Positions 13,548 to 24,299 of a DNA stretch of 64,000 bases are shown in pieces (positions within the stretch are counted from its first letter, which is position 1; the number at the start of each line of letters is the position of its first letter). The translations under genes were made by a program, and so were the position numbers. Source of the stretch: Ziziphus jujuba (lineage: Eukaryota; Streptophyta; Magnoliopsida; Rosales; Rhamnaceae). The stretch spans positions 6,633,501 through 6,697,500 of the forward strand of contig NC_083387.1 in assembly GCF_031755915.1 (NCBI RefSeq), given 5' to 3'. The notes under the pieces are model-generated. The model had not been told where the DNA came from and made no database searches. It was given only the letters and a program-made list of their open reading frames with translations.

Positions 13548-14335
13548 GCAGTGGAGGATTTAAATTTGGATTGACTAAACTGTGCCACATCATTTTCTTT
13601 AGATCCAATAGCTATGGTTATTCCATGTCATTATTAGTAATTTGGAAATAATATCTCATTAGTTATTAATTGGTGCTAGTTTCCTTATATAATTTAAATA
13701 TGCCTACCAAATATTAAGTTACTAATTAATTACTTTTAAGAAAAACATAATTGGAAAATATAACCAAAATAATACATAATATATTTGGACGATAATTATC
13801 TTTTAATGGTGTTATAATTAAAAATAAAATAAGAACATATGCTTTCAAATTTAAGTTGTAAAAATAAAACACATTACTGAAAACTCTTAGTCAAGTTCTT
13901 CGTTAATAAACATATATAAAAAAATCTAAAAACATTAACAAAAATATCCCATCTTCATCGCACCAAAATTTATCACACCAAAATTAATCACTTTTTCCGT
14001 TTGTCTGATATACATGTTTTTAACCTTTGGGTAAATGTAGAAAAACTTGTAGTTTTGAAATTTTTATAATTCATCTATACTTTACAATGATTACGTAGAA
14101 ATATTATGTGATTTTTTTTCTTAAAAGCAATTAATTAGTAATTTAATTTTGGATAGACATATTTTATTAAGATATTTTTAATACTAAATTATATAAAGAA
14201 ATTACTATCAATCAATAACTAATGAGATTGTTTCCAATTTAAGAGTAATGACATGCAATAATCATAGCCATTGAATCTAACAAAAATGATATGGCACAAT
14301 TTGACTAATCCAAATTGAGATCTTCCATTTTAAAA
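13548..14335. mobile_element. Foldback element with long terminal inverted repeats
   Basis: The outer 250 or so bases on each side are inverted copies. The left arm contains AAATTTGGATTGACTAAACT, GTGCCACATCATTTT, ATAGCTATGGTTATTCCATG and TCTCATTAGTTATTAATTGG, and the right arm carries their reverse complements. Farther in, ATTACTAATTAATT and CTTTTAAGAAAAA also pair. The arms make up most of the length and there is no coding sequence. This fits a non-autonomous DNA transposon (MULE-like or other long-TIR type). Exact ends and TSD are unclear. Confidence 0.75.
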
Positions 14336-14578
14336 GATTCATATATATAGATATATAATTTAGTTGATATTTCAAACCAATAGTGCATCCGTTTGGGTTT
14401 CCAAAAGAAATTCACATCCATCAATATGATGATAATCACAAATAATCTTTATCAATTAAATTAAATTAAGTGGGAATTTGCTTTTATTTTTTTTGTTTCT
14501 ATAATATTAGAAAGTTTTTTTTTTTTTTTTTTTAAAGGCATTTGAAGATCAGGTAGACTCCTTTGCCATAGTTTACCA

Positions 14579-14683
14579 TTTGAAGATCAGGCAGCTATTC
14601 TTGCTAGAGCTCTCAGCAATGGTGCTATCCCTGTGGGTGTCAATGGCAGAATAAAGGACCACCCTTTTAGATCTGGAACTTGA
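14579..14683 (+). pseudogene. Exon-like fragment, gene unknown
   Basis: The plus strand reads FEDQAAILARALSNGAIPVG followed by VNGRIKDHPFRSGT and a stop. Composition is unlike the AT-rich surroundings and the peptide looks like real protein, but I do not recognise the family. The AT-rich DNA around it offers no companion exon. Confidence 0.35.
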
Positions 14684-16708
14684 AGTCAAAAGATGGGGTA
14701 GTCACTCGAATTTGGGGAATTATAAAAGGATTATTCAAACTAAGTTTTTGGATCTCCATGTCATTATCTGATTTGGTTGGAGAATTGGAACTATCTACTG
14801 CTTGTTATATTTGGTTTACATGTGAAATAATTAAAAAGGGGAAGAAAACGACCATACAAGAAGGTGGTGAAAATCTTATGAATTGGTACATTGGATGGAT
14901 ATTTTGGGTATAAGATGGGTCTTCAAGCGTTTGTATGATGCGTACTTAGTGCTGTTCATGTAGGAGTCATCGACTTTGAGTAGTACATTGTGGTTTACTT
15001 TTGTCAAATGTCACCAAATTAGAACACTTTTTTAAGTTTTTACCTTTCTTTCTTTTCAAAATGAAAAAGGGAAAAAAGGCTTAAATAACATTTTTACCAT
15101 GCTAATATCATGTAGTCAGTGTTAATAATATTTCTTCGTCACACAATGATCATTTGGCACATTCAAAGGTCTTTACTGCTAGTCCTATGTCTATGTGCTT
15201 TGCTTTCTGTAGATATAGACGCTTGTTGGCATTCCAGCCTTCCTTCTCCTTTCGACGCCTATCCGAAATAGAATCCAATATTTTTTGGTCCTGAATATTT
15301 GAATAGGACGAACAACTCTATGGATTGCTTCGAAACAATTAGAATTAGTCGGTTAACTGGAATGTGTATTATCCATATAGGGGTCAATTGAGAGGATCCA
15401 TCGACCTGAGAGGCTTTTATAGCAGCCTAATTTACTAGATTTATAATTTTACTAAATCATATTATATACATATAGAAGGATTTTCTTATATAGGATCTTG
15501 AACTAGAAGATAGATGGATTTTAATTTTGACCATTAGATCTCATCAATGGTCAAGATTAATTAAAAAAAAAAAAAAACTGAAATCTCACATGACTTGTCT
15601 CCAATCCCAAACTTAAGCTGTGGAACACCATTTTTTCTCCTCTCCATCCAGATTCAAATCGACATAAGGAGCACCAATTGAAAGTTCATTGGGCACTTTC
15701 ATTAGAGTTTTAAATTGATTAGAATTTTGTGTCTGGTTGAAAATCTTCTTCCCAAAGGATACAAGAACAAAATTTTTTTATGAAAAATCCACCATTACCA
15801 ATTTCTTGTCTACCGCTGGATTTGCTATTTCATTGGGGTTTACTCTTTGACTTTCCATGACTACTTTCATGGCAACCAAACACTCATTTAAAAATCTTTT
15901 TCTTCTCATGCTTTACTCTTTAGATCTGGTTTGAAATGTGTCTCCATTGTGAATGAAGAATGATGGTGGAGATGGAATTTCTATGTGAAATTCATGATGG
16001 AGGAGGAGAGTGGTTTCTTTCGTAAGGAACCCATATGAAAGGTGGAGTTAGGAATGTACATGGCTAAAGTTTAAAATTGGGGCTTGATGAGAGAAAAAGA
16101 GTAGAGGGGCTTTATCTTTAGTTCTAGATCCTAAAAAAGCGACTATTTGTATACATGTAATAATACATTGAAAGAGGCAAGCATACAAATTGAGTTTCAA
16201 ACTCATAATTTTCATACATATAAACATATACATATTCTAATTCCTCGTAAATTTAATACATATAAGCATATACATATTCTAATTCCTTTGTTAGAATAGT
16301 ACTAAAATCCTGGGCTTTATCTTTAGTCCTAGATACTACAAAAGTGACCTTTTGTATACATGTAATACATTGAAAGAGGCAAGCATACAAATTGAGTTTC
16401 AAAACTCATAATTTTAATACATATACATATTCTAATTCCTTTGTTAGAATAGTACTATTACTCATATACATATGTAATACTAAAAAAAATGAAGTTGTTG
16501 TTGGCTCCCACGCTTAAGGACTATAAAAAATCAAAAGTCTTTAATGTGAAGTAAATGATATGAGTTAATAGTTCTAGTAACTTCACTCTCAACCATCAGA
16601 CTTGGCACCTTTTGAAAGGTCAACAACACTGTTGACATTAGATATCAGATGAACCATCAAACGTATATAGTGGCCTATTGACAATTTCTTGAAGGGTTAA
16701 TAACACTT
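14684..16708. other. Intergenic region with no recognised gene
   Basis: Mixed AT-rich DNA. A less AT-rich patch at 15180-15420 gave no recognisable protein on either strand. A tandem duplication at 16104-16457 is listed separately. Confidence 0.45.
16104..16457. repeat. Direct duplication of about 150-200 bp
   Basis: Two copies begin GGGCTTTATCTTTAGT (about 16109 and 16314) and share TTTGTATACATGTAAT, ACATTGAAAGAGGCAAGC and CAAATTGAGTTTCAAA. The first copy also has a smaller internal repeat of CATATACATATTCTAATTCC. Confidence 0.85.
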
Positions 16709-17990
16709 CTAGTGGTGGATTATGAGCGGGGAAATTAGATACCAGATGACATTGTAGGGATCCTTGACAATGCCCTCACGTTCTACTCCTATCTCTGTGA
16801 TCTCACCTACTGCAATTGCTTGAGTTTTCTTAGCCTTGGCTATTGCTTCATCTACATCGTCAACCATCAATACTGGACCACTTCGACATTAATCATTAGC
16901 TGCCTCACTAGACATACACATTAAAAAAAAAAAAAAGGAAAAAAGAAAAAAAAGCAACCACATCTATTACAACTAGAAGTAAAACTCCAAATATAGAACC
17001 ACATAGACTCAGATTCATACAAAACCCCCTATCGGTTATCAAAACAGACTGTTAAAAACTAACAATATAATATACATTACATATTCAGAAACAAACACCC
17101 ACATACAGATTTCTAGATTATTATGCACATTACAAGATAATCAAAACAGATTCCATATTCATTCTGACACTCATATTGAGAAAACACCTTCTCCACAAAT
17201 CATCAATTCTTAGAGAATACCAAAATGGAACTGGCAGATTTCTAGACTATTCACAAGCCCACTGTTACGAAAAATAGAACAAAACAATAGCAATGGAAGA
17301 ATAAAAACAAAACACAAATTTACATGGAAAATCACGGGCAAAGAGAGGCAAAATCTTATTGATCAAGATTGGTACAAGAGGTAAGCAAATAGAGCAGTTA
17401 AAAACTCAATACATTCAAAAACCCCCCAAAATCATAAAAATATATTGTACGGAATAAACTTAAAAATTGAAAAGGTCTGCGGTGTGAGACCGTAACCCAC
17501 CACTGAGCCCCAAATTTTTCCTCAAAATAAATTTCACCAAATGGATCCCACCGAGAGCTTTTCAGATCGACTCAATAAGAATTCGGATCACCAACTATAA
17601 CACCCACAAATCATCAATTTCCAGAGAATATCAAAATAGAACTAACCAACATAAATAGATTGCAAACAATGTCAAAATAGAACTAACCAACACTAACAGA
17701 TTCCCAAAGAATATCAAAATAGAACTAACAAACAAACATCACAGATTATCAAACATATTCAGACTCACAAAAACCAAAATAATTCCCAAAAAAAAAAAAA
17801 AAAAAACCCACAGTTTCTCACGCTCACATATATTGATTTGAATGCCATCGACACAAAGCACAGCCGACACCTCATCTTCGAAATCTCTAAACAGTCTCAA
17901 ATGAAATTCCACAGCACCAAAGGCCCTCCGGTAGAAGGAGACAGCCGCACTTGCATCCGTGGTCTCTATGTAAAACTGCGGCACAGGTCA
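16709..17990 (-). pseudogene. Glyoxalase/VOC-superfamily protein, truncated two-exon copy
   Basis: Exon 1 remnant (about 17810-17984) reads QFYIETTDASAAVSFYRRAF and VLCVDGIQINICERE. Exon 2 (about 16709-16890) reads PVLMVDDVDEAIAKAKK, VGEITEIG and GIVKDPYNVIWY, ending at a stop at 16711-16709. These are the two halves of a vicinal-oxygen-chelate fold like the uncharacterised plant protein At5g48480. No ATG precedes exon 1: a TGA stop lies at 17990-17988, two codons before the first matching residue. No clean splice sites were seen at the exon edges. The usual glycine-rich loop before the KDPYG-type motif is shortened. The long intron contains repeats. It is likely non-functional. Confidence 0.7.
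17190..17740. repeat. Short direct repeats and insertion-like DNA in the VOC intron
   Basis: The motif AGAATATCAAAATAGAACTAAC and close variants recur near 17215, 17625, 17660 and 17705. Between the first two copies lies a block of about 330 bp (17270-17600) with different composition, which could be an inserted retroelement fragment. No boundary could be fixed. Confidence 0.5.
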
Positions 17991-19379
17991 AGATCAGGTC
18001 ACGCATTCCCATATACTCCAGATCAAATGGTTAATCCTTTGGCGGTTTTAACAACATCATGCTTTTTTTGTAATTTCTTAACAACATCTCACTTATATAT
18101 TTTGTATTATATATCGCTCAATAATCAAAGTATAATTAATAGTACTCATTAGCAATTTCTTAACAACATCATGCTTGTTTTGTTACAAAAATTTACAATT
18201 TAATAGCAACAAACATATGATTACTATTACAAATATATTCATATACAATATAATACTTGTTAATTACCTTTTGTTTTGTTCCCCAAAAAAAAAAAAAAAA
18301 ATTACATTTTGTTTTGTTTCCATTGCGTTGAAATTGATCTGTCAACCGTTGGTTCTAATGACAGTTTTTTTTCGATAATTTGGTTTTCCATTTTTAAATT
18401 TGTTTTTGTTTATGTATATAAAATTATACATTTTTCATTTAAATCATATATTAAATTTGGAATAGCAACGGAGTAAAGTTAAAAATTAAGAAAGCAAACA
18501 TTCATGATGTTGGAGGATCTAAGTTCAAAGAGAATTTGTAAAAGGGTCTTGTTAGCTGTCATTTTTTTCGAAAATAATTTTGGAAAAATTTTAAAAATTA
18601 ATATTAAGGTTTTGTAAATATACTAAACCTTAGCATAGCTAAAATCATTGCATTTTTTTTTTGTCTATTATATTATTTATTCAAAACATAAATTCAGTGT
18701 TTTATAATTTAATGGTTTGGAAAAAATTATTGCATCCGCCAATGATTCAATGGGTGGGGTCAATAACTACTTGACCAAATAATTTGCTGTAAATCCATGC
18801 CTTCTAAAATCTCTCGCGCAGCACAAATTTCCTAGCAAATTAAGCTTTTCCTGATATTTGCTGTAAATCCATGCCTTCTAAAATCTCTCGCGCAGCACAA
18901 ATTTCCTAGCAAATTAAGCTTTTCCTGATCTTCCTTTTCCTTCGCCAGATTCGTCATAGGTAATTAAATGTAATTAATTGACATCCAATCATACATTTTT
19001 TTTTGGGTAAATACATTCAATCATACTGCTGTGTGTGGGGTCAATAACTACTTGACCAAATAATTTGCGCGCTGTAAATCCATGCCTTCTAATTTCCTAG
19101 CAAATTAAGCTTTTCCTGATCTTTCTTTTCCTTCGCCAGTTTCGTCATAGGTAATTAAATGTAATTAATTGACATCTAATTTTTTAAAGCAATGCTACAG
19201 GTATTAAACTTTTTTATCAAAATTTTAGTAACCAATTACATGATAATTTTTTAATAATATTAAATTAATATTGTTTTATATACATATAAATCATTTAAAA
19301 GATATCAAATTATAGACATTGAAATTTTAGTAAGTAAATTTGATCATTTTAGAATTTTTTTTTCTCTCTCTAAATACAT
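17991..19379. other. AT-rich region with direct repeats
   Basis: No gene was recognised; open frames at 18175-18476 are low-complexity. The direct repeats at 18783-19180 are listed separately. Confidence 0.5.
18783..19180. repeat. Direct repeats: two adjacent copies plus a third shortened copy
   Basis: A unit of about 73 bp running from TTTGCTGTAAATCCATGCC to AAATTAAGCTTTTCCTGAT occurs twice head to tail (about 18785-18930). It recurs with an internal deletion near 19070-19120. The sequence after the second and third copies also matches (TCGTCATAGGTAATTAAATG), so a larger unit of about 250 bp duplicated as well. Confidence 0.85.
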
Positions 19380-19904
19380 TCAATCATACTGCTGTTTAGA
19401 TAAGCGGCTTCTTCTCACATTTTCCCACCGTGCTCCATGGTGGGAGTACTAAGCCATTTTATTATTGTTTGGTAGGAGAATTCATGAATTAACAAAACAT
19501 ATGTTATATGCAAGCAAAATGCTGGGATTTATCGAGAAAAGTCCCAGCATTTTCCCACCGTGCTTCATTTGTTATTGCAAAGGGATCTAGCTAAGTTTTC
19601 TACGGGACAGCCACTTCTTAAGCAAACACTCATGAGTAGTTCAGTTACCTAGCCCTTAAAATTAACAAAATAAAAAATAAAAAAATAAAAAAGGGGGAAA
19701 AATATTGCTAAAGATACAAATGCTTGGATAGTTAGATATATTAAATTTTACAGATAGTTTTTGTTTTTCTAAATATGAAAAATATTAAACTTTGAACCAT
19801 TACGTTGTAGAAGTAATATTTAATCAAACTTCATCATATGACAAAAGAAAGGGTGAGAGTCTTATACCTTCTTTGCTTTATAGAAACCTCTTCAAATCTA
19901 GCAA
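19380..19904. other. Flank of RLP-B, similar to DNA at 30.75-31.42 kb
   Basis: Segments such as AAAGGGATCT, GACAG(C/T)CACTTCTTAAGCAA and CTTCTTCTCAC occur here (19400-19640) and at about 30747-31400 in the same order. This suggests an old duplication of the DNA flanking the receptor genes. No gene was seen. Confidence 0.5.
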
Positions 19905-20254
19905 TGCATGAATGTTAATCCTAGGGTACAACCAATTTCCCAAATAATTCAAGAGCTGGTCAAAATAGCGACATCCGCAGTATGTGTCCAAAAGAAAGTC
20001 CACCAAAAACACCCAAAAATCCAACTCCAATTCCCATATAAAACCATGATCTTTCAGCTACAGAACTACCACCTGAATTAATAGAAGGGTTTGGTTCCGT
20101 TGGTTTGAGTGTCTCAATTGGGGTGGCAAATTATAAAACCTGATAACATAAAAAATGCTGGTATTGGAGATATCAAGGGTCATCAATTTCAACTGGGATT
20201 GTACCAACTAGGAAATTAACGATGCAGCCAACTCACAAGAACACAATTTCATTT
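19905..20254 (-). pseudogene. RLP-B: receptor-like protein pseudogene, C-terminal piece
   Basis: Minus-strand reading of 19990-20070 gives AERSWFYMGIGVGFLGVFGG, the RLP transmembrane segment (RLP-1 has MSWFYMGLGVGFGIAFLGV). Reading 20160-20250 gives MKLCSCELA and LKLMTLDISNT, matching the middle LRRs of RLP-1 (about 40.68-40.76 kb). Intervening LRRs are deleted. The piece ends exactly at the MULE target site, and the sequence resumes at 28400 on the far side of the MULE. Confidence 0.75.
20246..20254. other. MULE target-site duplication, left copy
   Basis: ATTTCATTT, repeated at 28400-28408. The uninterrupted RLP-1 sequence has the same bases once (CGCAATTTCATTTCAACC, near 40750), showing that the 9 bp were duplicated on insertion. 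Confidence 0.85.
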
Positions 20255-20350
20255 GGGTTTTTTCGATAAATAGCCACCTTACAACTCCATTTTAGAAAAA
20301 TAGCAAATTTTTTTTTTTTAAAAACTAGCCACCTTGAGACAAAAATACCC
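20255..20350. repeat. MULE left terminal inverted repeat
   Basis: It begins GGGTTTTTTCGATAAATAGCC and pairs with the reverse complement of the right end, GGATTTTTTCCAAAAGTAGCC. Inner matches are AAAAATAGCAAA, a T run, TTAAAAACTA and AATACCC. Confidence 0.8.
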
Positions 20351-20787
20351 TTGATAAAATTGAAAATTACGCAAAAGGTTTTTTTTACACCCTTTCCTTT
20401 CTTCCTCTACACAGCCGTTCGTGGGGGTGGGGTTTCTACACAGCCGTTCGTGGGGTTTCTCTAAGGTCACTCTTTGCATCTCATCGCCTCTCACTCTCAT
20501 TTTTTTGTATTTTCTCATATCTCAACCTAAAATCAGGTAAAAATTTTATCTTTTTTCTTATTAGATGAAAGTAAGGAAATATGTGTTTTTTTTGTTTTTT
20601 TCTCTTTCTCTTTTTTCTTGTAAGTTTTATTAGTTTAGAGTTTTTTAAGCTTTTTATTTGATATGGGTATGCAAGAAATTAATTTATGAGATGTTATATG
20701 TGATTTTAAAGATACTTAGGTGGCATATGGTTTGAAAATGAGAGAAATTTTGTGTAAAACTGAAAAATCGTGAAAAACAGTAAAAAC

Positions 20788-20914
20788 GGAGGAAATTTGG
20801 CGAAAAAGATGAATTTCCGCCAATTTCCTCCAGTTTGTCAGTTTTCGCAAAATTTCCGCCAATTTTCCGCCAGTTTTCAGCCAGTTTTCCGCCAATTTTC
20901 CGCCAATTTTCCAC
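20788..20914. repeat. TTTCCGCC array upstream of the MULE transposase
   Basis: Repeated TTTCCGCCAATT and TTTCCGCCAGTT units, about six good copies plus variants, lie between the left TIR and the transposase start. A related array lies at 23985-24255 on the other side of the gene. Such subterminal repeats can be transposase binding sites; that role is inference. Confidence 0.8.
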
Positions 20915-21055
20915 CAGTAGGAAAAAGCTATATTTGGCCAAAAAAAAAAACAGAATCAACTTTTTTAATACAGTTAATATGTTTGTTTAGTATTATTCAA
21001 AATTTTATATATTTATTGATTTAGTTTAACGTTATTCATTTAATTTTGTAGTAAA

Positions 21056-23556
21056 ATGGAAGATGATGACATTGTAATTACGGTTTTATACAATTGAACA
21101 TTGGTACAAAATGATAGTGGTGATTGGGAATATCGAAATGGTAAAAATGTAATGATTTCCGTCGGCAAGAGATGCACAAAATCAGAGTTAGAGGATGAGA
21201 TTTTCAATTCTATTGAGATAGATCGAAATGAATATTTGCTAAAGCTAAAATGGATATATGGACGATGTGCAAAAAAGTTGGATCCTACAGAAATACGATG
21301 TGATAGGGATGTGAAATGCTTTCTTCAAGAAGTGAGGAATGGAGGGATGACAATGATGCGGCCTCCATTGTATGTTGAGGTGATTTCGAAAGTTGAACAT
21401 GTATGTAGAAATGTTCATCAAACAGCATTTGCTTCAGATAGTGGGAGTAATCTTCATTCTTTTTCTTGTCCTCCAATTGGCGCTCGTCTACCACAAGCTT
21501 CCGGTACTGAACCTATTCAGGCTACATCTCAGGAAATTATGGTTCAAAAAACTCAGTTTAGAGATCAAGTTGATGTTCGTGGGGCCTGGACATCATTTAA
21601 CATTCATGAAGGAGTTGATGTTGGAGGTGACTATGCTGAACGGTTTCCTAACGACGAGGAGTATGAGCAGTTGCATCATATTGATCATGATGAGAATTAC
21701 AATGCAGCAGGGGATGATGTTGATCATAATGATGTAGATTTTGATCATGAGTTGCTGGACAATGATAATGATATACATCCTGAAATGAACAATGAAGGAG
21801 TTGATGATGTTAGGGTTCATCGTGCTACAAGTGACCACATATCATCGAGCAACAGAAGTGGTTCTATGGCCATATTTTCGTCAAAGTTCACTGGCTGTGA
21901 GAGCATAGTAGTTGGACAATTATTTCGCAACAAACGTTACCTACAGAATAAACTGAGTATATATTGCATGCGAGAAAATAAGGAGTTCAAGGTGACACGG
22001 TCAACTACACAACGGTATGAGGTTGTATGCTTGGAAAATACTTGTAAATGGCGACTACGTGCAACCACATTTAAAAATGGAGAAATATTTGTTGTGAGAA
22101 TTTTTGATAATGTACACAGTTGCTCGTTAGATATCGTGCATCGAGAACACAAGCAAGCCAGTAGCCGGGTTATCGGGCAATGTATCAAATCTAAATATGA
22201 AGGTATTGCACGTGTTTACAAACCCAAAGAAATTCAACATGATTTTTTGCAGAAATATGGGGTGAATATAAGCTACAACAAAGCATGGAGAGGTAAAGAG
22301 TATGCACTTAACAGTGTTAGGGGATCTCCAGAGGAGAATTTTGCTAAGTTACCTGCCTACTGTTATGAGTTAGTGTCGAAGAACCCTGGGACTGTTACAC
22401 GTATCAAAACAGACGATAATAACAATTTTGTATATTTCTTTATGGCGATTGGAGCAAGCATTAGGGGATTTAAATCCCACATAAGACCCGTGTTGGCTGT
22501 TGATGCAACTACATTGAAAGGGAAATACAAAGGGTACATGTATATTGCATTGGGCATGGATGGCAATAAGCAAATATATCCTTTGGCTTTCGGCATTGGA
22601 GATGGAGAGAACGAGCAAGCATATACATGGTTTTTCTAAAACCTGAAGGATGCCATCGAAGATTTTCCAGATTTGGTGTTTGTGAGTGATAGACACCCCG
22701 CTATTGAAAGGGCATTACGCAAAGTTTTTCCCAATGCATACCATGCGTTGTGTACGTACCATATAAGCAGAAATATTAAAGCAAATGGACATGCGAAAGA
22801 TGAATAATAATACAATGTTTCATGCTCGCAGCTAGTGCATATTTGGTTGAAGATTTTGAGTTTTATATGGGGCAAATTGAGGCAAAAAACAGTAGGGCTG
22901 CCCAGTACATTCGATCATGTGACCCTACAAGGTGGGCATGTTCTCTTTGTCCATATAGAAGGTACACTATCATGACCACCAATATTGCAGAAAGCTTGAA
23001 TGGTATTCTGCTAGATGCTAGAGAGATGCCAATAGTAGCATTAATAGAGCACATACGGGATTTACTGCAAAGGTGGTTTTATGAGCGACGTACTGCAGGT
23101 GCAAAATTGACAAAGCCTGTGACTGACTATATGGAAGAGCAACTCAAACTACGAAATTTGGAGTCCATCGGACTACGTGTGAAAGCCATTAATATGCATG
23201 AATTTCTTGTGGAAGGTGGGAGTTTGAGGGGTACAGTTAATCTCCAATCAAAAACATGTTCATGCAAAGTCTTCGATCTTGATCAATATCCTTGTGATCA
23301 TTGTATTGCCGCTTGCAGAGACCAAAAAATTGCTCCTTATGGCATGTGTTCTCATTACTACACCGCGGATGCATATCGTGCAGCTTATGCTGAGTCTATT
23401 TATCCTTTGTTAGATGAAAAACAGTGGCATGTCCCGGATGACGTGGCAAGTCGCATTGTTCTTCCACCAAGATGGACACGTAGGCGAGCCGGTAGACCGA
23501 GGATGCAACGCATACCATCCGAAGGTGAAGATGTTATTGGACGTAGATGTAGCTGA
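21056..23556 (+). pseudogene. MULE transposase (MURA-type), broken
   Basis: The likely start is the ATG at 21056. A TGA at 21095 interrupts after 13 codons, where most relatives would read through. The frame then runs to a TAA at 22637, continues, and shifts near 22801; the last part (22822-23556) is in another frame. Domains in order: an N-terminal MuDR region; a zinc-binding FLYWCH/MuDR-like segment (about 21930-22130, CLENTCKWRLRA); the DDE catalytic core with VLAVDATTLKGKYKG (first Asp), FVSDRHPAIERAL (second Asp), CTYH and AESLNG; and a C-terminal SWIM zinc finger (CSCKVFDLDQYPCDHC). These identify a Mutator-family transposase, which cuts and inserts DNA in the nucleus. Codons are otherwise well conserved, so inactivation looks fairly recent. 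A domesticated FAR1/FHY3 relative is unlikely, given the stops and the flanking TIRs. Confidence 0.9.
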
Positions 23557-23984
23557 TGCGGTGGTGTTGGACATTATAGGCAGAGATATACGAATCCATT
23601 GTCTTATGCTTCGAATTAGAAAGTTTTAATTTAGTGTTATGGTTTAATATGTTTTGATAATTATTTCATATATTGGATATAATATTTTCTACTCCACGGT
23701 GGAAGATTTATTAGCAATCTTTTTTTTTTTTTGAATTTAATCCCAAATGAAAAGAGGCTTTCTAGAATTGATTTTCAATCTTTAGTTTACATATCATTTT
23801 ATGAAATGTCCAAATGATTTTGAAAAGAAAAACAAACATATATCATTTTTTCTTTTATTTAAAATGGTTATTGATTTTAAATGTCACTACATTTTTTGTT
23901 AATTTCATCTTCATCTTATATAATATTTGTTTCCACTCCCAATTTTTTTACCCTACTATTAACTTATATAATCTATTAGAAATT

Positions 23985-24255
23985 GATTTTCCAAGTGGAG
24001 GAAATTAGTTTCCGATAGGAGTAAATATATTATGCAACAATTTCTGCTTGGAGGAAATTTTTTCCAACAGGAGGAAAATGATTTCCGCTTGGAGGAAAAA
24101 TTTTCCAACAGAAGAAAAACGATTTCCAATTGGAGGAAAAAAATTTCGCTTGGCGGAAAATTATCCAGAAGCTTCAATTGGTCTCTATATGGAATTTCCA
24201 TCAGGAGGAAAATTTTTCCATCTGGAGGAAATATTTTCCGACAAGCGGAAAAGTT
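23985..24255. repeat. GGAGGAAA/TTTTCC array downstream of the MULE transposase
   Basis: About ten GGAGGAAA or GGCGGAAA units alternate with TTTCCGCTTGG and TTTTCCAACAG. These are partly inverted relatives of the array at 20788-20914, so the transposase gene is bracketed by related repeats. Confidence 0.75.
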
Positions 24256-24299
24256 TACAAAATCTGCAATTGAGCTCGTAAGATGTTTGTGCATAATGG

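Noticed and set aside
15180..15420. Patch of less AT-rich DNA that looked organelle-like
   Set aside because: Neither strand gave a recognisable organelle gene, so I do not claim a plastid or mitochondrial insertion.
18783..18930. Direct repeats considered as a CRISPR-like array
   Set aside because: Only two or three copies, adjacent without spacers, in a plant nuclear context; this is a simple tandem duplication.
21056..23556. Possible domesticated FAR1/FHY3-type regulator
   Set aside because: Two stops and a frameshift, plus TIRs and a 9-bp TSD, show a broken mobile element.
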